Position numbers and translations under genes: made by a program
Notes under the pieces: generated by a model
What the model saw: only the letters and a program-made list of their open reading frames with translations
Database searches by the model: none
What the model was told of the DNA's origin: nothing
NCBI RefSeq assembly: GCF_024972735.1
Contig: NZ_CP087723.1
Coordinates: forward strand, 930,001-994,000
Reading direction: 5' to 3'
Length of the DNA: 64,000 nt
Origin: Halalkaliarchaeum sp. AArc-CO
Lineage (GTDB): Archaea > Halobacteriota > Halobacteria > Halobacteriales > Haloferacaceae
Shown: in pieces, positions 8,470-17,562 of the stretch
How the letters are laid out: each line of letters opens with the position of its first letter
Numbering within the stretch: the first letter of the stretch is position 1

Positions 8470-8847
8470 ATGACAGACGCACGAACCGTCGAAGCGAAAA
8501 CGCCCCACGGCTCCGTCGAGTACGACGTGGTCGCGTGTTCGAACTGCAGGACGGAGATCGTCCCGGAGGAGGCAGTCATCGTCGGCGTCGGCCGCGAGAC
8601 GTACACCTGTGACGGGTTGCCGATCTGTCGGACGCAACACGAGCGGCCGGCCGAGACGCGGGTCCTCTGTTCCTACTGTGCCGAGGAAGTACTCGACTAC
8701 GGCGGCGGCCCCGACGGCGTCGGCGACCGACTCGCCGAACTGGCCGCGGAAACGTCCCCCCTTTCGGTCGGCGTGTGGCTCGGCACCGCGGTCGGGATCG
8801 CCCTGGTCGTCACCGTCGCCATCCTTCGGCTGTTCGGGCTCCTTTGA
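8470..8847 (+). CDS. Zinc-ribbon protein with C-terminal membrane helix
   Basis: This 125-residue hypothetical protein has two Cys pairs, CSNC (near residue 23) and CSYC (near residue 68), with further Cys residues at CDGLPIC between them, suggesting zinc binding. A single hydrophobic helix at about residues 97-122 (VGVWLGTAVGIALVVTVAIL) would place it as a tail-anchored protein in the membrane. Many haloarchaea encode similar small proteins of unknown function. It follows the aconitase by 90 bp. Confidence 0.72.
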   Translation: MTDARTVEAKTPHGSVEYDVVACSNCRTEIVPEEAVIVGVGRETYTCDGLPICRTQHERPAETRVLCSYCAEEVLDYGGGPDGVGDRLAELAAETSPLSVGVWLGTAVGIALVVTVAILRLFGLL

Positions 8848-8922
8848 GCGGCGCGTCGACTCGCGCACCGGTCGGGCAGCACGAACGAGCGTCTTTTTAC
8901 TGGAGGGTCGTTATCTCTTTGC

Positions 8923-9510
8923 GTGACCACGGTTCCCGAACGCGAGACTGGCTCCATGTACGTTCGGCGGGCGACCCAGAGCGACCTGCTCTCAGTCTCG
9001 CGGATCGAACGGGCGGTGTTTTCCCAGCCGTGGACGTTTTCCGTATTCGAGCGCTTTCTCGGTGAGAAAGGGTTCATGGTCGCGGCCCGTCCGGAATCGG
9101 ACGACCGCGAGCGGCGACAAAACGACAGGGAATCTCCGCGTCGCATCGGCGACGACGGCGAGACAGTCCTCGGATACGTCGTCGCCGACGTCACGCCGAA
9201 CTTCGGGCGCGACATCGGTCACGTGAAGGACCTGGCGGTGCGGCCCGACGAACAGGGCGCTGGAGTCGGCCGCAGGCTCCTCGGCCGGGCGCTCGTGTCG
9301 CTGCTGATCCAGGGTGCGACCGTGGCCAAGCTCGAAGTGCGTCCCAGCAACGAGGCCGCGGTGTCGCTGTATCGGTCGGAAGGGTTCGAACCCGCACGTC
9401 GGGTGCCCCGATACTACGCCGACGGCGAGGACGCGCTCGTCATGCTTCTCGACCTCGAAAACTGGGGTGCGAGGGTCGAATTCACCGACGACGTCGGGCA
9501 CCTGAAGTGA
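8923..9510 (+). CDS. rimI: RimI-like N-acetyltransferase
   Basis: The protein is a GNAT acetyltransferase of the RimI/ARD1 type, which acetylates protein N-termini. The acetyl-CoA loop is seen in HVKDLAVRPDEQGAGVGRRL (near residue 105). The EVRPSNEAAVSLYRSEGF segment of the RimI group follows. A GTG at 8923 is the chosen start because a TATA-like TTTTTAC lies about 28 nt upstream, fitting a leaderless message. An ATG at 8956 (MYVRRATQ) is the alternative. An acidic/Arg-rich insertion near residues 55-80 is longer than in typical RimI. The product is 195 residues. Confidence 0.85.
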   Translation: MTTVPERETGSMYVRRATQSDLLSVSRIERAVFSQPWTFSVFERFLGEKGFMVAARPESDDRERRQNDRESPRRIGDDGETVLGYVVADVTPNFGRDIGHVKDLAVRPDEQGAGVGRRLLGRALVSLLIQGATVAKLEVRPSNEAAVSLYRSEGFEPARRVPRYYADGEDALVMLLDLENWGARVEFTDDVGHLK

Positions 9511-9544
9511 GAAGACTTACCACTCGACCGATCGTTTATCGGGT

Positions 9545-11341
9545 ATGAGTTCCCTCCCCGAGCGCGAGGAGATCGATCGCGAATACAAGTGGGCTCTCGA
9601 GTCGATTTACGAGGACGACGACGCCTGGGAGTCCGCCTTCGAGGGGGTGAGCGATCGCGTCGACGAGCTCGCCGCCTACGAGGGTGAACTGACTGACGAT
9701 CCTGGGACGCTTTTGGAATTTCTCGAACTCCGCGAGGAACTGATGCGGACGGTGGCAACCGTTGTAACGTACGCGAACCTCCGGAAAAGCGAGGACACCA
9801 GAAACCAGGAGTACCAGGCGCTCTCGGCGAAGGCCTCGGCGCTGCAGTCCGACGCGGCGGCGGCGACCTCGTACGTGGAGCCGGAACTGCAGACGCTTGC
9901 GGAAGAAGACGTGGAGGCGTTCATGGAGCGGGAACCCGAACTCCGCGAGTACGAGCACTTCTTCGACGACGTGCTCCGGATGAAACCGCACACCCGATCC
10001 CCCGAGATCGAGGAGCTGCTCGCCGAACTCGGCGAGGTCACCTCGGCGCCCTCGGAGATCTACTCGATGCTTTCGGACGCCGACATGACGTTCCCGACCG
10101 TCGAGGATCCGGACGGCGAGCAGGTCGAGATCTCGCAGGCCAACTTCGTCCGTCTCCAGAAGAACCCTCACCGACCGTTCAGACGGACCGTCCACGAGGA
10201 GTTTTACGACGAGTGGGAGACGGTCCGGAACGCGGTCGGCACTGCCCTGGAAAAGCAGCTGAAAAAGGACGTGAAGGTCGCCCGCGCCAGAAACTACGAC
10301 ACCGCCCGCGAGGCCGCCCTCGACGGGTCGAACGTTCCGACGGACGTGTACGACGCGCTGGTCGACACCGTCCGGGAGAACCTTGACGCCCTCCATCGAC
10401 ACTCCAATCTCAAACGCCGGGCGCTGGAGGTCGAGGAACTCCGTTCCTGGGACCTGTACATGTCGCTTACGGGCGAGGAAGGACCTGATGTCGAGTACGA
10501 ACAGGCCGCAGACTGGATCGTCGAAGCGGTCGAACCGCTGGGCGAGCCGTATCAACGCCGACTCCGCGAGGGGCTCGACTCCCGGTGGGTCGACGTCTAC
10601 GAGAACCGCGGGAAGCGCTCGGGGGCGTTCTCGTCGGGAGCGTACGACACTCAGCCGTTCATCCTGGTGAACTACCAGGACGACGTCCCCTCGATGTTCA
10701 CGCTCGCACACGAACTGGGCCACTCGATGCACTCGGAGCTCGCAAAGGAGAGCCAGCCGTGGCAGTACGCCGGTTACGACATCTTCGTCGCGGAGATTGC
10801 CTCGACGGTAAACGAGACGCTGCTTACGGACTATCTGCTTGCGAACGCACCGAGCGACGAACTCCGGGTCCACGTGCTCGATCAGTACCTCGAGCGGTTC
10901 CGGTCGACGCTGTTTAGACAGACGATGTTCGCGGACTTCGAACAGCGGATCCACGCTGCAGTCGAGGACGGGGACCCGCTCACGCCGGACGCGTTCGACC
11001 AGCTGTACGGGAAGCTAAAATCAGAGTTCTACGACCCCGCCGAGCTCGACGAGTGGATCCGCCGGGAGTGGATGCGGATCCCCCACTTCTACTACAACTT
11101 CTACGTGTTCCAGTATGCGACCGGTATCTCCGCGGCAGCGGCCGCCGTCGAACGGATCCGAAACGAGGGCGAACCGGCCGCGGAATCGTACCGGGAGATG
11201 CTCCGCAAGGGCGGCTCGGAGTATCCGATTTCGGTGGTCGAGACCGCCGGCATCGACATGACTTCGCCGGCGCCCGTCGAGTCGGCGATCGGTGTCTACC
11301 GGGAGTATCTCGACCGGGCCGAGGAACTGCTCGAGGTGTAG
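9545..11341 (+). CDS. pepF: Oligoendopeptidase F
   Basis: PepF is a cytoplasmic M3-family zinc metallopeptidase that cleaves short peptides. The 598-residue protein has the zinc motif HELGH in LAHELGHSMHSE, with the third ligand Glu expected shortly afterwards in EIASTVNETLL. The length agrees with bacterial and haloarchaeal PepF (about 600). A TTACC element about 25 nt before the ATG suggests its own promoter. It is followed by the EamA transporter. Confidence 0.94.
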   Translation: MSSLPEREEIDREYKWALESIYEDDDAWESAFEGVSDRVDELAAYEGELTDDPGTLLEFLELREELMRTVATVVTYANLRKSEDTRNQEYQALSAKASALQSDAAAATSYVEPELQTLAEEDVEAFMEREPELREYEHFFDDVLRMKPHTRSPEIEELLAELGEVTSAPSEIYSMLSDADMTFPTVEDPDGEQVEISQANFVRLQKNPHRPFRRTVHEEFYDEWETVRNAVGTALEKQLKKDVKVARARNYDTAREAALDGSNVPTDVYDALVDTVRENLDALHRHSNLKRRALEVEELRSWDLYMSLTGEEGPDVEYEQAADWIVEAVEPLGEPYQRRLREGLDSRWVDVYENRGKRSGAFSSGAYDTQPFILVNYQDDVPSMFTLAHELGHSMHSELAKESQPWQYAGYDIFVAEIASTVNETLLTDYLLANAPSDELRVHVLDQYLERFRSTLFRQTMFADFEQRIHAAVEDGDPLTPDAFDQLYGKLKSEFYDPAELDEWIRREWMRIPHFYYNFYVFQYATGISAAAAAVERIRNEGEPAAESYREMLRKGGSEYPISVVETAGIDMTSPAPVESAIGVYREYLDRAEELLEV

Positions 11342-11423
11342 CTGTCGTCGGCTCCGAGGAGAAGTTGCCGCCGGGAGCACCGGTTTCGAAACGGGTAAGC
11401 GATCCCCGCTGCCACGTGTTCCC

Positions 11424-12323
11424 GTGTCGAATCACGTGACTCGGCCGGCCGTCCCACCGATCGGGGGCCTGGGCGTCGCCATCGTCGCGATCAGCTTCGG
11501 TGCGATCCTCGTGCGCTGGAGCAATGCCCCGAGCGTGATCGCGGCCTTTTATCGGGTGCTGTTCACGACGCTTCCGCTCTTGCCTGTCGCGTTGATCCGA
11601 TATCGCGACGATTTCCGCCGGATCACGCGTCGTGATCTCGGATACGCGGTCGTCTCGGGGGCGGCGCTCGCGATCCACTTCGGCGCCTGGTTCGAGTCGC
11701 TCGACTGGACCAGCGTGGCGGCCAGCGTCACGCTGGTGCAGGCACAGCCGGTGTTCGTCGCGCTTGGGGCGTGGCTCCTGTTGCGCGAACGGGTCACTCG
11801 ACGGATGGTACTGGGCATCCTGGTTGCGGTCGCCGGAATGGTCGGACTGTCGCTCGGGGATCTGCTCGGGGGCGTTCTCGTCGGCCCGAACCCGCTTTAC
11901 GGCAACGCGCTCGCGCTCCTCGGGGCGGTGATGGCGGCCGTCTACGTCCTTGCCGGGCGGGACCTCCGCCAGCGGGTGGCGCTGGTTCCGTACGTCGTCG
12001 TCGTCTACTCCGTCTGTACTGTCGTCCTCTTCGGGTTCGTCGTCGTCGGTGGCCATCCGGTTTCGGGATACCCTGCCCGCGAGTGGGTGCTGTTTGCGGG
12101 GCTGGCGCTCGGGCCGGGGCTGTTCGGCCACACGGTCATAAACTGGGCGCTGGGGCACCTCGAGTCGAGTGTCGTCTCCGTCTCGCTCCTGGGGGAACCA
12201 GTCGGCGCCACGATCCTGGCGCTTTTGTTGCTCGCGGAGGTTCCGACCGCCGTGACGGTCGCCTCGGGAATCGTCGTTCTTTCCGGGATCTATCTCACTG
12301 CCTCCGACCGGCAGGCGGCGTGA
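11424..12323 (+). CDS. EamA/DMT-superfamily transporter
   Basis: The protein carries two repeated EamA domains and about ten hydrophobic helices, the pattern of drug/metabolite transporters, with the first domain at about residues 10-145 and the second at 155-295. The start is set at a GTG at 11424 (VSNHVTRPAVPP), giving 299 residues. An in-frame ATG at 11292 overlaps pepF and adds a Cys/Arg-rich, non-family segment, so it was rejected. The substrate is unknown. It is convergent with the PfkB kinase gene with only 2 bp between the stops. Confidence 0.85.
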   Translation: MSNHVTRPAVPPIGGLGVAIVAISFGAILVRWSNAPSVIAAFYRVLFTTLPLLPVALIRYRDDFRRITRRDLGYAVVSGAALAIHFGAWFESLDWTSVAASVTLVQAQPVFVALGAWLLLRERVTRRMVLGILVAVAGMVGLSLGDLLGGVLVGPNPLYGNALALLGAVMAAVYVLAGRDLRQRVALVPYVVVVYSVCTVVLFGFVVVGGHPVSGYPAREWVLFAGLALGPGLFGHTVINWALGHLESSVVSVSLLGEPVGATILALLLLAEVPTAVTVASGIVVLSGIYLTASDRQAA

Positions 12324-12325
12324 GG

Positions 12326-13294
12326 TCACCGATTTGCGTTCTCGACCAGCGACGCGATCCGGTCCCACGCGAGCTCCGTCCGGGCGGTCGCCTCCATCGC
12401 GGTCAAGGCGCCGCAGGCGTTCGCGACCGCGAGCACCTCCTCGAGAGGTGGGTCGTCGACATCGTCGGGGAAACCTTCCGAATCGGAGGGGCCGCGGTCA
12501 CGGCGGAACCGCCGCCGGAACGCCCGGGAACCGAGCCAGGCAGCGAGAAAGCCGGCGGCGAACGCGTCGCCGGCCCCGGTGGTGTCGACGGCGTCGATCT
12601 CGTAGCCGGAATGGGAGACGGTGCCGTCCGGTCCCGAGACCGACGCGCCGTCCCCTCCGCGTTTGATCACGAGCAGTCCGTCGTCGGGACCGTGCTCCCG
12701 GTAGTCGTCGGCCGAACGTTCCGCCTCCCGGCGGTTGCAAAACAGCACGTCGACGTACGGAAATGCCCGTTTGAAAGCCCGTTGTCCGATACGTCGGCCG
12801 GGATCGAAACTGACAGTCCCGCCGACGTCGCGAACCAGTGCCGCGAGTTCGACGGCGGTTTCGGGTCGCTGGCTCGTCAGATGGAGGTGATCCGCTGTTG
12901 CAACCACCCGGGGCGGGAGATCGCCGGCTGAAAACGCCTCGTTCGCGCCGTCGCTGGCGAACACCATCACCTCGCCGCAGTCGTCGACGACGAGGTACTT
13001 CACCGCGGTCGTTTCGCTCTTCGCGACGAGGACGTGACCGCACTCGACTCCCGAACGGTCCAGCTCCCGCAGGGCGAACGCTCCGGAGTCGTCGCCGCCC
13101 ACGCTGCCGAAGACCGTCGCGTCGGCTTCGAGCCCGGAGAGGCCGACGGCGACGTTTGCGGCGCTCCCTCCGCCCGACTGGATCAGCTTCCGTATCTGCA
13201 CCTCGCCGTCAGGCTCGGGCAGCCTGTCGACGTGCATCGTCACGTCCCAGTTGATGTGGCCCGCACAGATCACGTTCGGCTCGTGTTCGTTCAT
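12326..13294 (-). CDS. PfkB-family kinase, probable ribose-1-phosphate kinase
   Basis: This 322-residue PfkB-fold kinase has the GGGSAANVAVGLSGL loop near residue 41 and the ATP-side motif DTTGAGDAFAAGF with catalytic Asp243. It lies 10 bp after the ribose-1,5-bisphosphate isomerase gene on the same strand, so the two are probably co-transcribed. In Halopiger xanaduensis and other haloarchaea, an ATP-dependent ribose-1-phosphate kinase of this family acts just before R15P isomerase in nucleoside breakdown. That is the best assignment. Other PfkB substrates (nucleosides, fructose) cannot be excluded from sequence. Confidence 0.75.
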   Translation of the reverse strand: MNEHEPNVICAGHINWDVTMHVDRLPEPDGEVQIRKLIQSGGGSAANVAVGLSGLEADATVFGSVGGDDSGAFALRELDRSGVECGHVLVAKSETTAVKYLVVDDCGEVMVFASDGANEAFSAGDLPPRVVATADHLHLTSQRPETAVELAALVRDVGGTVSFDPGRRIGQRAFKRAFPYVDVLFCNRREAERSADDYREHGPDDGLLVIKRGGDGASVSGPDGTVSHSGYEIDAVDTTGAGDAFAAGFLAAWLGSRAFRRRFRRDRGPSDSEGFPDDVDDPPLEEVLAVANACGALTAMEATARTELAWDRIASLVENANR

Positions 13295-13304
13295 TCCTAC
13301 CCCG

Positions 13305-14288
13305 CTACGGCGTAGCGCTCTCGCCGGGTTCCGTCCACGGCTCGTCCGCCGACTCCCCGAACAGCTCCCGCATCAGCGTGACGATGCTCTCGGGTGGGAA
13401 CTGGCCACTCTCGGTGACGATAGCGTCGACGTACCGGGGGGGCGTGACGTCGAAGGCGGGATTTTCCACCTCGATGTCGCCGATCTCCGCCCGAGTTTCC
13501 TCGTCCACGACCTCCTGTTCGTCTCGTGTCTCGATCTCGACGGTGTGTCCCGTCAGCGTCTCCGGGTGGAGCTTGATCGTCTGGGCGGCGACCACGATCG
13601 GCGTTCCCAGTTCGCGGGCGCTGACGGCCAGCCCGGAGGTGCCGATCTTGTTTATCACGCTGCCGTCGGCGGCGATCGAGTCGGCTCCCACCAGTACGTG
13701 GTCGGCCTCCGGGAGATACCGGTGGGCCGCGGAATCGACGATCAGCGTCACGGGAACGCCGAGTTCGCGGAGCCGACTGGCGGTGATGTGGCCCTGATTC
13801 CGCGGGCGGGTTTCCTTTACGTACGCCTCGAGCTGTTTGCCCTTGTCGACCGCGGCCTCGACACACGAGAGGACGTCAGTCGAGTGGCAGTGGGTCATCA
13901 CGACGTCGCCGTCGCGGAGCCGGTTTGCGCCGACTTCGCCGAGCTTGTCCTGTGCGCGGTCGAGTCGGTCGCCGAACTCTCGGGCGGCATCGACCACGTT
14001 CCGCCGCAGCGTGTCGACGTCGTCGACGCCGTCGCCGTCCATTCGACGGAGTACGTATCGGAGCGCGTTGGGCAACGACACCGCGGTCGGACGCGTCTCG
14101 TGGAGCCTTCGGGCGGCCGCCCGGAGCTCCCGCCTGAACGCCTCCGGATCGCTCGCGGTGCTCGCCTCCGCCTGGGCGGCAAGTGCGTCTGCCGCCGCCG
14201 CAGCGATCGTTGCCGCCCCGCGAATCTCCATCGCGGCGATGGCATCGGCGGTCGACTCTACCGCCTCGCCCAGCGTTGGCGTGGTCAT
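13305..14288 (-). CDS. Ribose-1,5-bisphosphate isomerase
   Basis: The enzyme turns ribose-1,5-bisphosphate into ribulose-1,5-bisphosphate in archaeal AMP/nucleoside degradation. It belongs to the eIF2B-like family. Cys134 (in MTHCHSTDVL) and Asp203 (in LVGADSIAADG) align with the catalytic Cys133 and Asp202 of the Thermococcus enzyme, and GTSGLAV follows. The start is placed at 14288 (MTTPTLGEAVE) because a longer frame from 14387 adds residues unlike the family. The length of 327 is typical. The gene is the first of a probable operon with the PfkB kinase. Confidence 0.93.
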   Translation of the reverse strand: MTTPTLGEAVESTADAIAAMEIRGAATIAAAAADALAAQAEASTASDPEAFRRELRAAARRLHETRPTAVSLPNALRYVLRRMDGDGVDDVDTLRRNVVDAAREFGDRLDRAQDKLGEVGANRLRDGDVVMTHCHSTDVLSCVEAAVDKGKQLEAYVKETRPRNQGHITASRLRELGVPVTLIVDSAAHRYLPEADHVLVGADSIAADGSVINKIGTSGLAVSARELGTPIVVAAQTIKLHPETLTGHTVEIETRDEQEVVDEETRAEIGDIEVENPAFDVTPPRYVDAIVTESGQFPPESIVTLMRELFGESADEPWTEPGESATP

Positions 14289-14526
14289 GGCTCCCTGTGG
14301 GTGCCCCGAACAAAAGGGCGTTCCGGCCGTGTCGGCTGCCGAGGCCCGGACAGTTCTTCCTGAGCTCCGGCTTCGTCCGAGAAACATTTATGCGGTATGA
14401 GGTAACAACCCAGACCGTCGTGTCCCTCCGTACAGTGGTCCTCGCCGCCCGTACAGCCCTCCCCGCCGCCCGCAAACTGCTCGGTCGGCGTGCTCGTCCG
14501 ACGCTTCGCTTCGCCGTGATCCAACC

Positions 14527-15534
14527 ATGAACCGCGCGTGGTGGCTCGCTCGCCGCCTGGCGTTCTCGCTGTTTGCGCTGTGGATCGTCGTGTCGGTGAC
14601 GTTCGCCCTCGTTGCGTTCACCGGTGATCCCGGCGAGGCGTCCGTCGAGTTCAGCGTCGCGGCCGAACTCGCGGACAGCGGTGCCAGCGCAGAAGAGATC
14701 GAACGGGAGGCCGACCTGGCAGTGCAGGCGTACCGCGAGGCGAGGAACCTCGACCAGCCGGCCCACGAGCGATACGTAAACTGGCTTGCAAGCGTCGCGA
14801 GGCTGGATCTTGGAACCTCCTACAGCCATCCGACGCCGGTGACGACGCTGATCGGCGAACGGTTGACGATCACGCTCGGGTACGTGCTCCCGGGCATGGC
14901 GATCGCGCTCGTCGGCGGGGTCGCCGTCGGTACCTACTCCGCGATCGGAACGAACCCCGTTCTCTCGCGGGTGGCGACCGGATTCACCTACACCGTGTTC
15001 GGCGTCCCGAACTTCTGGATCGCCGCCGTGGCGATCATGGTCGGGATGTACCAGTTCGGGTGGCTGTTCCTGATCGGCTACGACCTCGAACAGCGCGTGC
15101 TATCGACGCACAATCTCAAGCGACTGGTGCTGCCGGCGGTCCTGCTCGGCACGGGATTGATCGCCGAGCAGGCCAGATACGTCCGCTCGGCCGTGCTGTC
15201 GCGGGAAGGGGAGCTGTTCGTCACGCAGGTTAAAGCAAAGGGGATGGGTCCGCTCCACGTGGTTCGACACCTCCTTCGGATCTCGCTGGTCCCGCTCGTC
15301 TCGCTGTTTTTCGCGAACCTTCTCGGCGTACTCGTCGTGAACGTCTTCGTGATCGAGTTCGTTTTCGAACTCCCCGGGTTCGGCACGCTCTGCTACGAGG
15401 CGATCATGAACCGCAACCTGCCGGTAATCATCGGGATGACGCTGTTCGTCGCGGGAGTCGGAATCGTCGGGAACTTCCTCCAGGACGTCGCGTACATGGT
15501 GTTCGATCCGCGGATCGAACTCGACGGGAGCTAG
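14527..15534 (+). CDS. ABC transporter permease, DppB type
   Basis: The 335-residue membrane protein has six predicted helices, and the DppB/OppB-type core is seen in GERLTITLGYVLPGMAIALV and in the EAA-loop region VRSAVLSREGELFVTQVKAKGM, with a further FVFELPGFGTL near the end. It should act as one half of a peptide- or nickel-type importer channel. The partner DppC-type gene lies on the opposite strand and the two 3' ends overlap by 4 bp, which is not the usual operon. No binding protein or ATPase gene is next to them, so the substrate is unclear. A 240-bp noncoding stretch precedes it. Confidence 0.85.
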   Translation: MNRAWWLARRLAFSLFALWIVVSVTFALVAFTGDPGEASVEFSVAAELADSGASAEEIEREADLAVQAYREARNLDQPAHERYVNWLASVARLDLGTSYSHPTPVTTLIGERLTITLGYVLPGMAIALVGGVAVGTYSAIGTNPVLSRVATGFTYTVFGVPNFWIAAVAIMVGMYQFGWLFLIGYDLEQRVLSTHNLKRLVLPAVLLGTGLIAEQARYVRSAVLSREGELFVTQVKAKGMGPLHVVRHLLRISLVPLVSLFFANLLGVLVVNVFVIEFVFELPGFGTLCYEAIMNRNLPVIIGMTLFVAGVGIVGNFLQDVAYMVFDPRIELDGS

Positions 15535-16844
15535 CGACGGTCGGCGTCGGTCTCCGCTTCGCTCGCGTCACGCGCATCGTTTTCGGGTTCAGAACGTCCA
15601 GCCGTGGGGTCGAGCGCGTCGCGGAAGAAATCGCCGAGCACGATGATCGACAGCACCGTCACCGCGAGGAACGCGATCGGGATCGTCGAGATCCACCACG
15701 TGTGGACGAACTGGTGTTGGTGACGCAGCCCCATCGTCGCCGTGTGGCCCCACGACGGGACGCCGATGTCGTTTAAAAGCATAAACGAGATCGCCGCCTC
15801 GATCAGCAGGATCCGGGGTATCGCCTGCGTCGCAGAGACCGCGAGGCTGTCGGACACGTTCGGAACCACGTGCCGCCGGAGCACCCGAAAGCGCCCGGCA
15901 CCCTGGCCCAGCGCAGCTGCGACGTACGCCTCCGTTCGAATCTGGAGCACCTCGCTGCGGACGATCCGGGCGATGCCGCCCCAGCTCAACAGGCCGAACA
16001 CGAGAACGAGCAGGAACAGGCTCCGACCGTAGACGTAGATCAACACGACGTACACGAGGAAGGCGGGGACGGTACCCTGGACGTCGACGTACCGCATCAA
16101 CACGGCGTCGGTCCGTCCGCCCGTGTAGCCGGCGATCACGCCGACGGCGAGCGCCAGCGGGACGGCGATCATCCCCACGACGAACGCGACCCGCAGGCTC
16201 ACGCCGGCACCGAGCACGACGAGTTCGATCAGCCCGTTTCCGTGGGCGTCGGTACCCAGCGGATACTGGACGCTCCCGTGGCACCGCCCGGCCGCCTCGG
16301 CGCCGAGACACTGTACCGGAACGTGCTCCGGGACCGAAAAGAAGACGGGCGGCTGGTATCCGTGATCGAGCCCTTCAGAGATCGTGTTCCCCAACAGGGT
16401 TCCGACGAGGCCGGCGACAAAAAACGCCAGCAGATACAGCGCGGCCGCGAGCCTGAGCGGCTCGGCCCGGAGGAGACGGACGTAGCGGGCGGCGCGTTGC
16501 CGGTCCCGAATCAGCGGAACCACGAGGAGCCAGCCGAACCCCGAAAGCGACAGGAGAAACAGCCAGTCTACCGGCGTCGGATTCCAGCCGAACGCCAGCG
16601 GTTCGTTCCCCTCGAGAACGGCGTAGTCGTAGGCAGTGCCGAGGGCGACGGCCAGCCCGGTGAGAACGAGCCCGACCAGCCGGAAGGTGTCACGTCGCTT
16701 CCCTGTGCGCCTGACACTGTAGTCGGGGACCGCCGGTGAGCTGTCCGCGGCGGACCCGTGGTGGACGCCGAAGCCGGGCACTGCGTCGGTGTCGGAACCG
16801 GAGGACGGACCGTACCCGTCGCCGGGGTCAGTGTCGGAGGGCAT
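15531..16844 (-). CDS. ABC transporter permease, DppC type
   Basis: The product is a DppC-like inner-membrane permease. The binding-protein-dependent core is at about residues 205-410, including the EAA-type segment VRSEVLQIRTEAYVAAALGQG. The first 50 or so residues are Ser/Asp/Pro-rich and likely disordered, and two or more extra helices precede the core. The start chosen is 16844 (MPSDTDPGDGYGPS), giving 437 residues; an ATG at 16892 is also possible. It ends with an acidic tail. It probably pairs with the convergent DppB protein at 14527-15534. Confidence 0.82.
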   Translation of the reverse strand: MPSDTDPGDGYGPSSGSDTDAVPGFGVHHGSAADSSPAVPDYSVRRTGKRRDTFRLVGLVLTGLAVALGTAYDYAVLEGNEPLAFGWNPTPVDWLFLLSLSGFGWLLVVPLIRDRQRAARYVRLLRAEPLRLAAALYLLAFFVAGLVGTLLGNTISEGLDHGYQPPVFFSVPEHVPVQCLGAEAAGRCHGSVQYPLGTDAHGNGLIELVVLGAGVSLRVAFVVGMIAVPLALAVGVIAGYTGGRTDAVLMRYVDVQGTVPAFLVYVVLIYVYGRSLFLLVLVFGLLSWGGIARIVRSEVLQIRTEAYVAAALGQGAGRFRVLRRHVVPNVSDSLAVSATQAIPRILLIEAAISFMLLNDIGVPSWGHTATMGLRHQHQFVHTWWISTIPIAFLAVTVLSIIVLGDFFRDALDPTAGRSEPENDARDASEAETDADRR

Positions 16845-16956
16845 ACCTCGTGGGAAGGCACTGCGCGGGGGCGGTGTGCTACTCCGAGTCAATCACCCAC
16901 ACACAAAGAACCTTTCGACGGTTCGACCGGCGCTGGGATCCCGTCAGCTCTCGTGT

Positions 16957-17559
16957 TCACGACGGGTCCGGCCCGGCTGGAACTACCCGCAACACCCACA
17001 GCGTCTCGAACGGGTACGACTCCTCCCGGACGGCTTCGGCGTCGAATCCCGCGTCGGCCGCGATCGATTCGACCGCTTCCCGATCGGTGAGGCTGCTCAC
17101 GAGCAGGAGCACACACCCACCGGGTGCGAGCACGCGTCCGACCCGTTCGAGGAACGGTTCCACGAGACGGCGGCCGGTTTCCCCGCCCGAGAGTGCGGCC
17201 TCCATCCAGTCGTCCCACTCGTTGTCCGGGTCGGTGGGGAGGTACGGGGGATTGAACGCGACTACGTCGAAGCTGTCGTCCCGGAACGGGGAGACGAGAT
17301 CTGCCCGTACCACCTCCAGCCCGCGGTCGTGCGCCTGCCTGCAGGCGTGGGGATTGACGTCGGCGGCGATCACCCGGGCCTCGCGGATCTCGCGGACCTG
17401 GGCTGCGACCCAGCCGGAGCCGGTTCCGACCTCGAGCACTGTGTCACTGGGTTCGACCGCCTCGACCGTGGCCGACGCCAGCAGCGCCGAGTCCTCCGCC
17501 GGCTGGTAGACGTCGGTTTCGAGCCCGCGGCGCTGTGCGAGGTCGTCGGGTCCGGCCAC
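16957..17559 (-). CDS. HemK2/Mtq2-type protein methyltransferase
   Basis: The 200-residue SAM-dependent methyltransferase has the SAM loop VLEVGTGSGWVAAQV near residue 41 and the glutamine-binding motif NPPYLPT near residue 104. In archaea and eukaryotes this family methylates the Gln of the GGQ motif in release factor aRF1/eRF1, usually with a Trm112 partner. It ends the L21e-Rpo4-DUF655-KsgA run, an arrangement conserved in haloarchaea, with a gap of 3 bp to ksgA. A role in translation termination is inferred from family and context. Confidence 0.85.
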   Translation of the reverse strand: MAGPDDLAQRRGLETDVYQPAEDSALLASATVEAVEPSDTVLEVGTGSGWVAAQVREIREARVIAADVNPHACRQAHDRGLEVVRADLVSPFRDDSFDVVAFNPPYLPTDPDNEWDDWMEAALSGGETGRRLVEPFLERVGRVLAPGGCVLLLVSSLTDREAVESIAADAGFDAEAVREESYPFETLWVLRVVPAGPDPS

Positions 17560-17562
17560 GTG

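Noticed and set aside
14390-14530. 46-codon frame overlapping the DppB start
   Set aside because: Its ATG lies inside the probable TATA element, and the codon use and sequence have no protein-like features.
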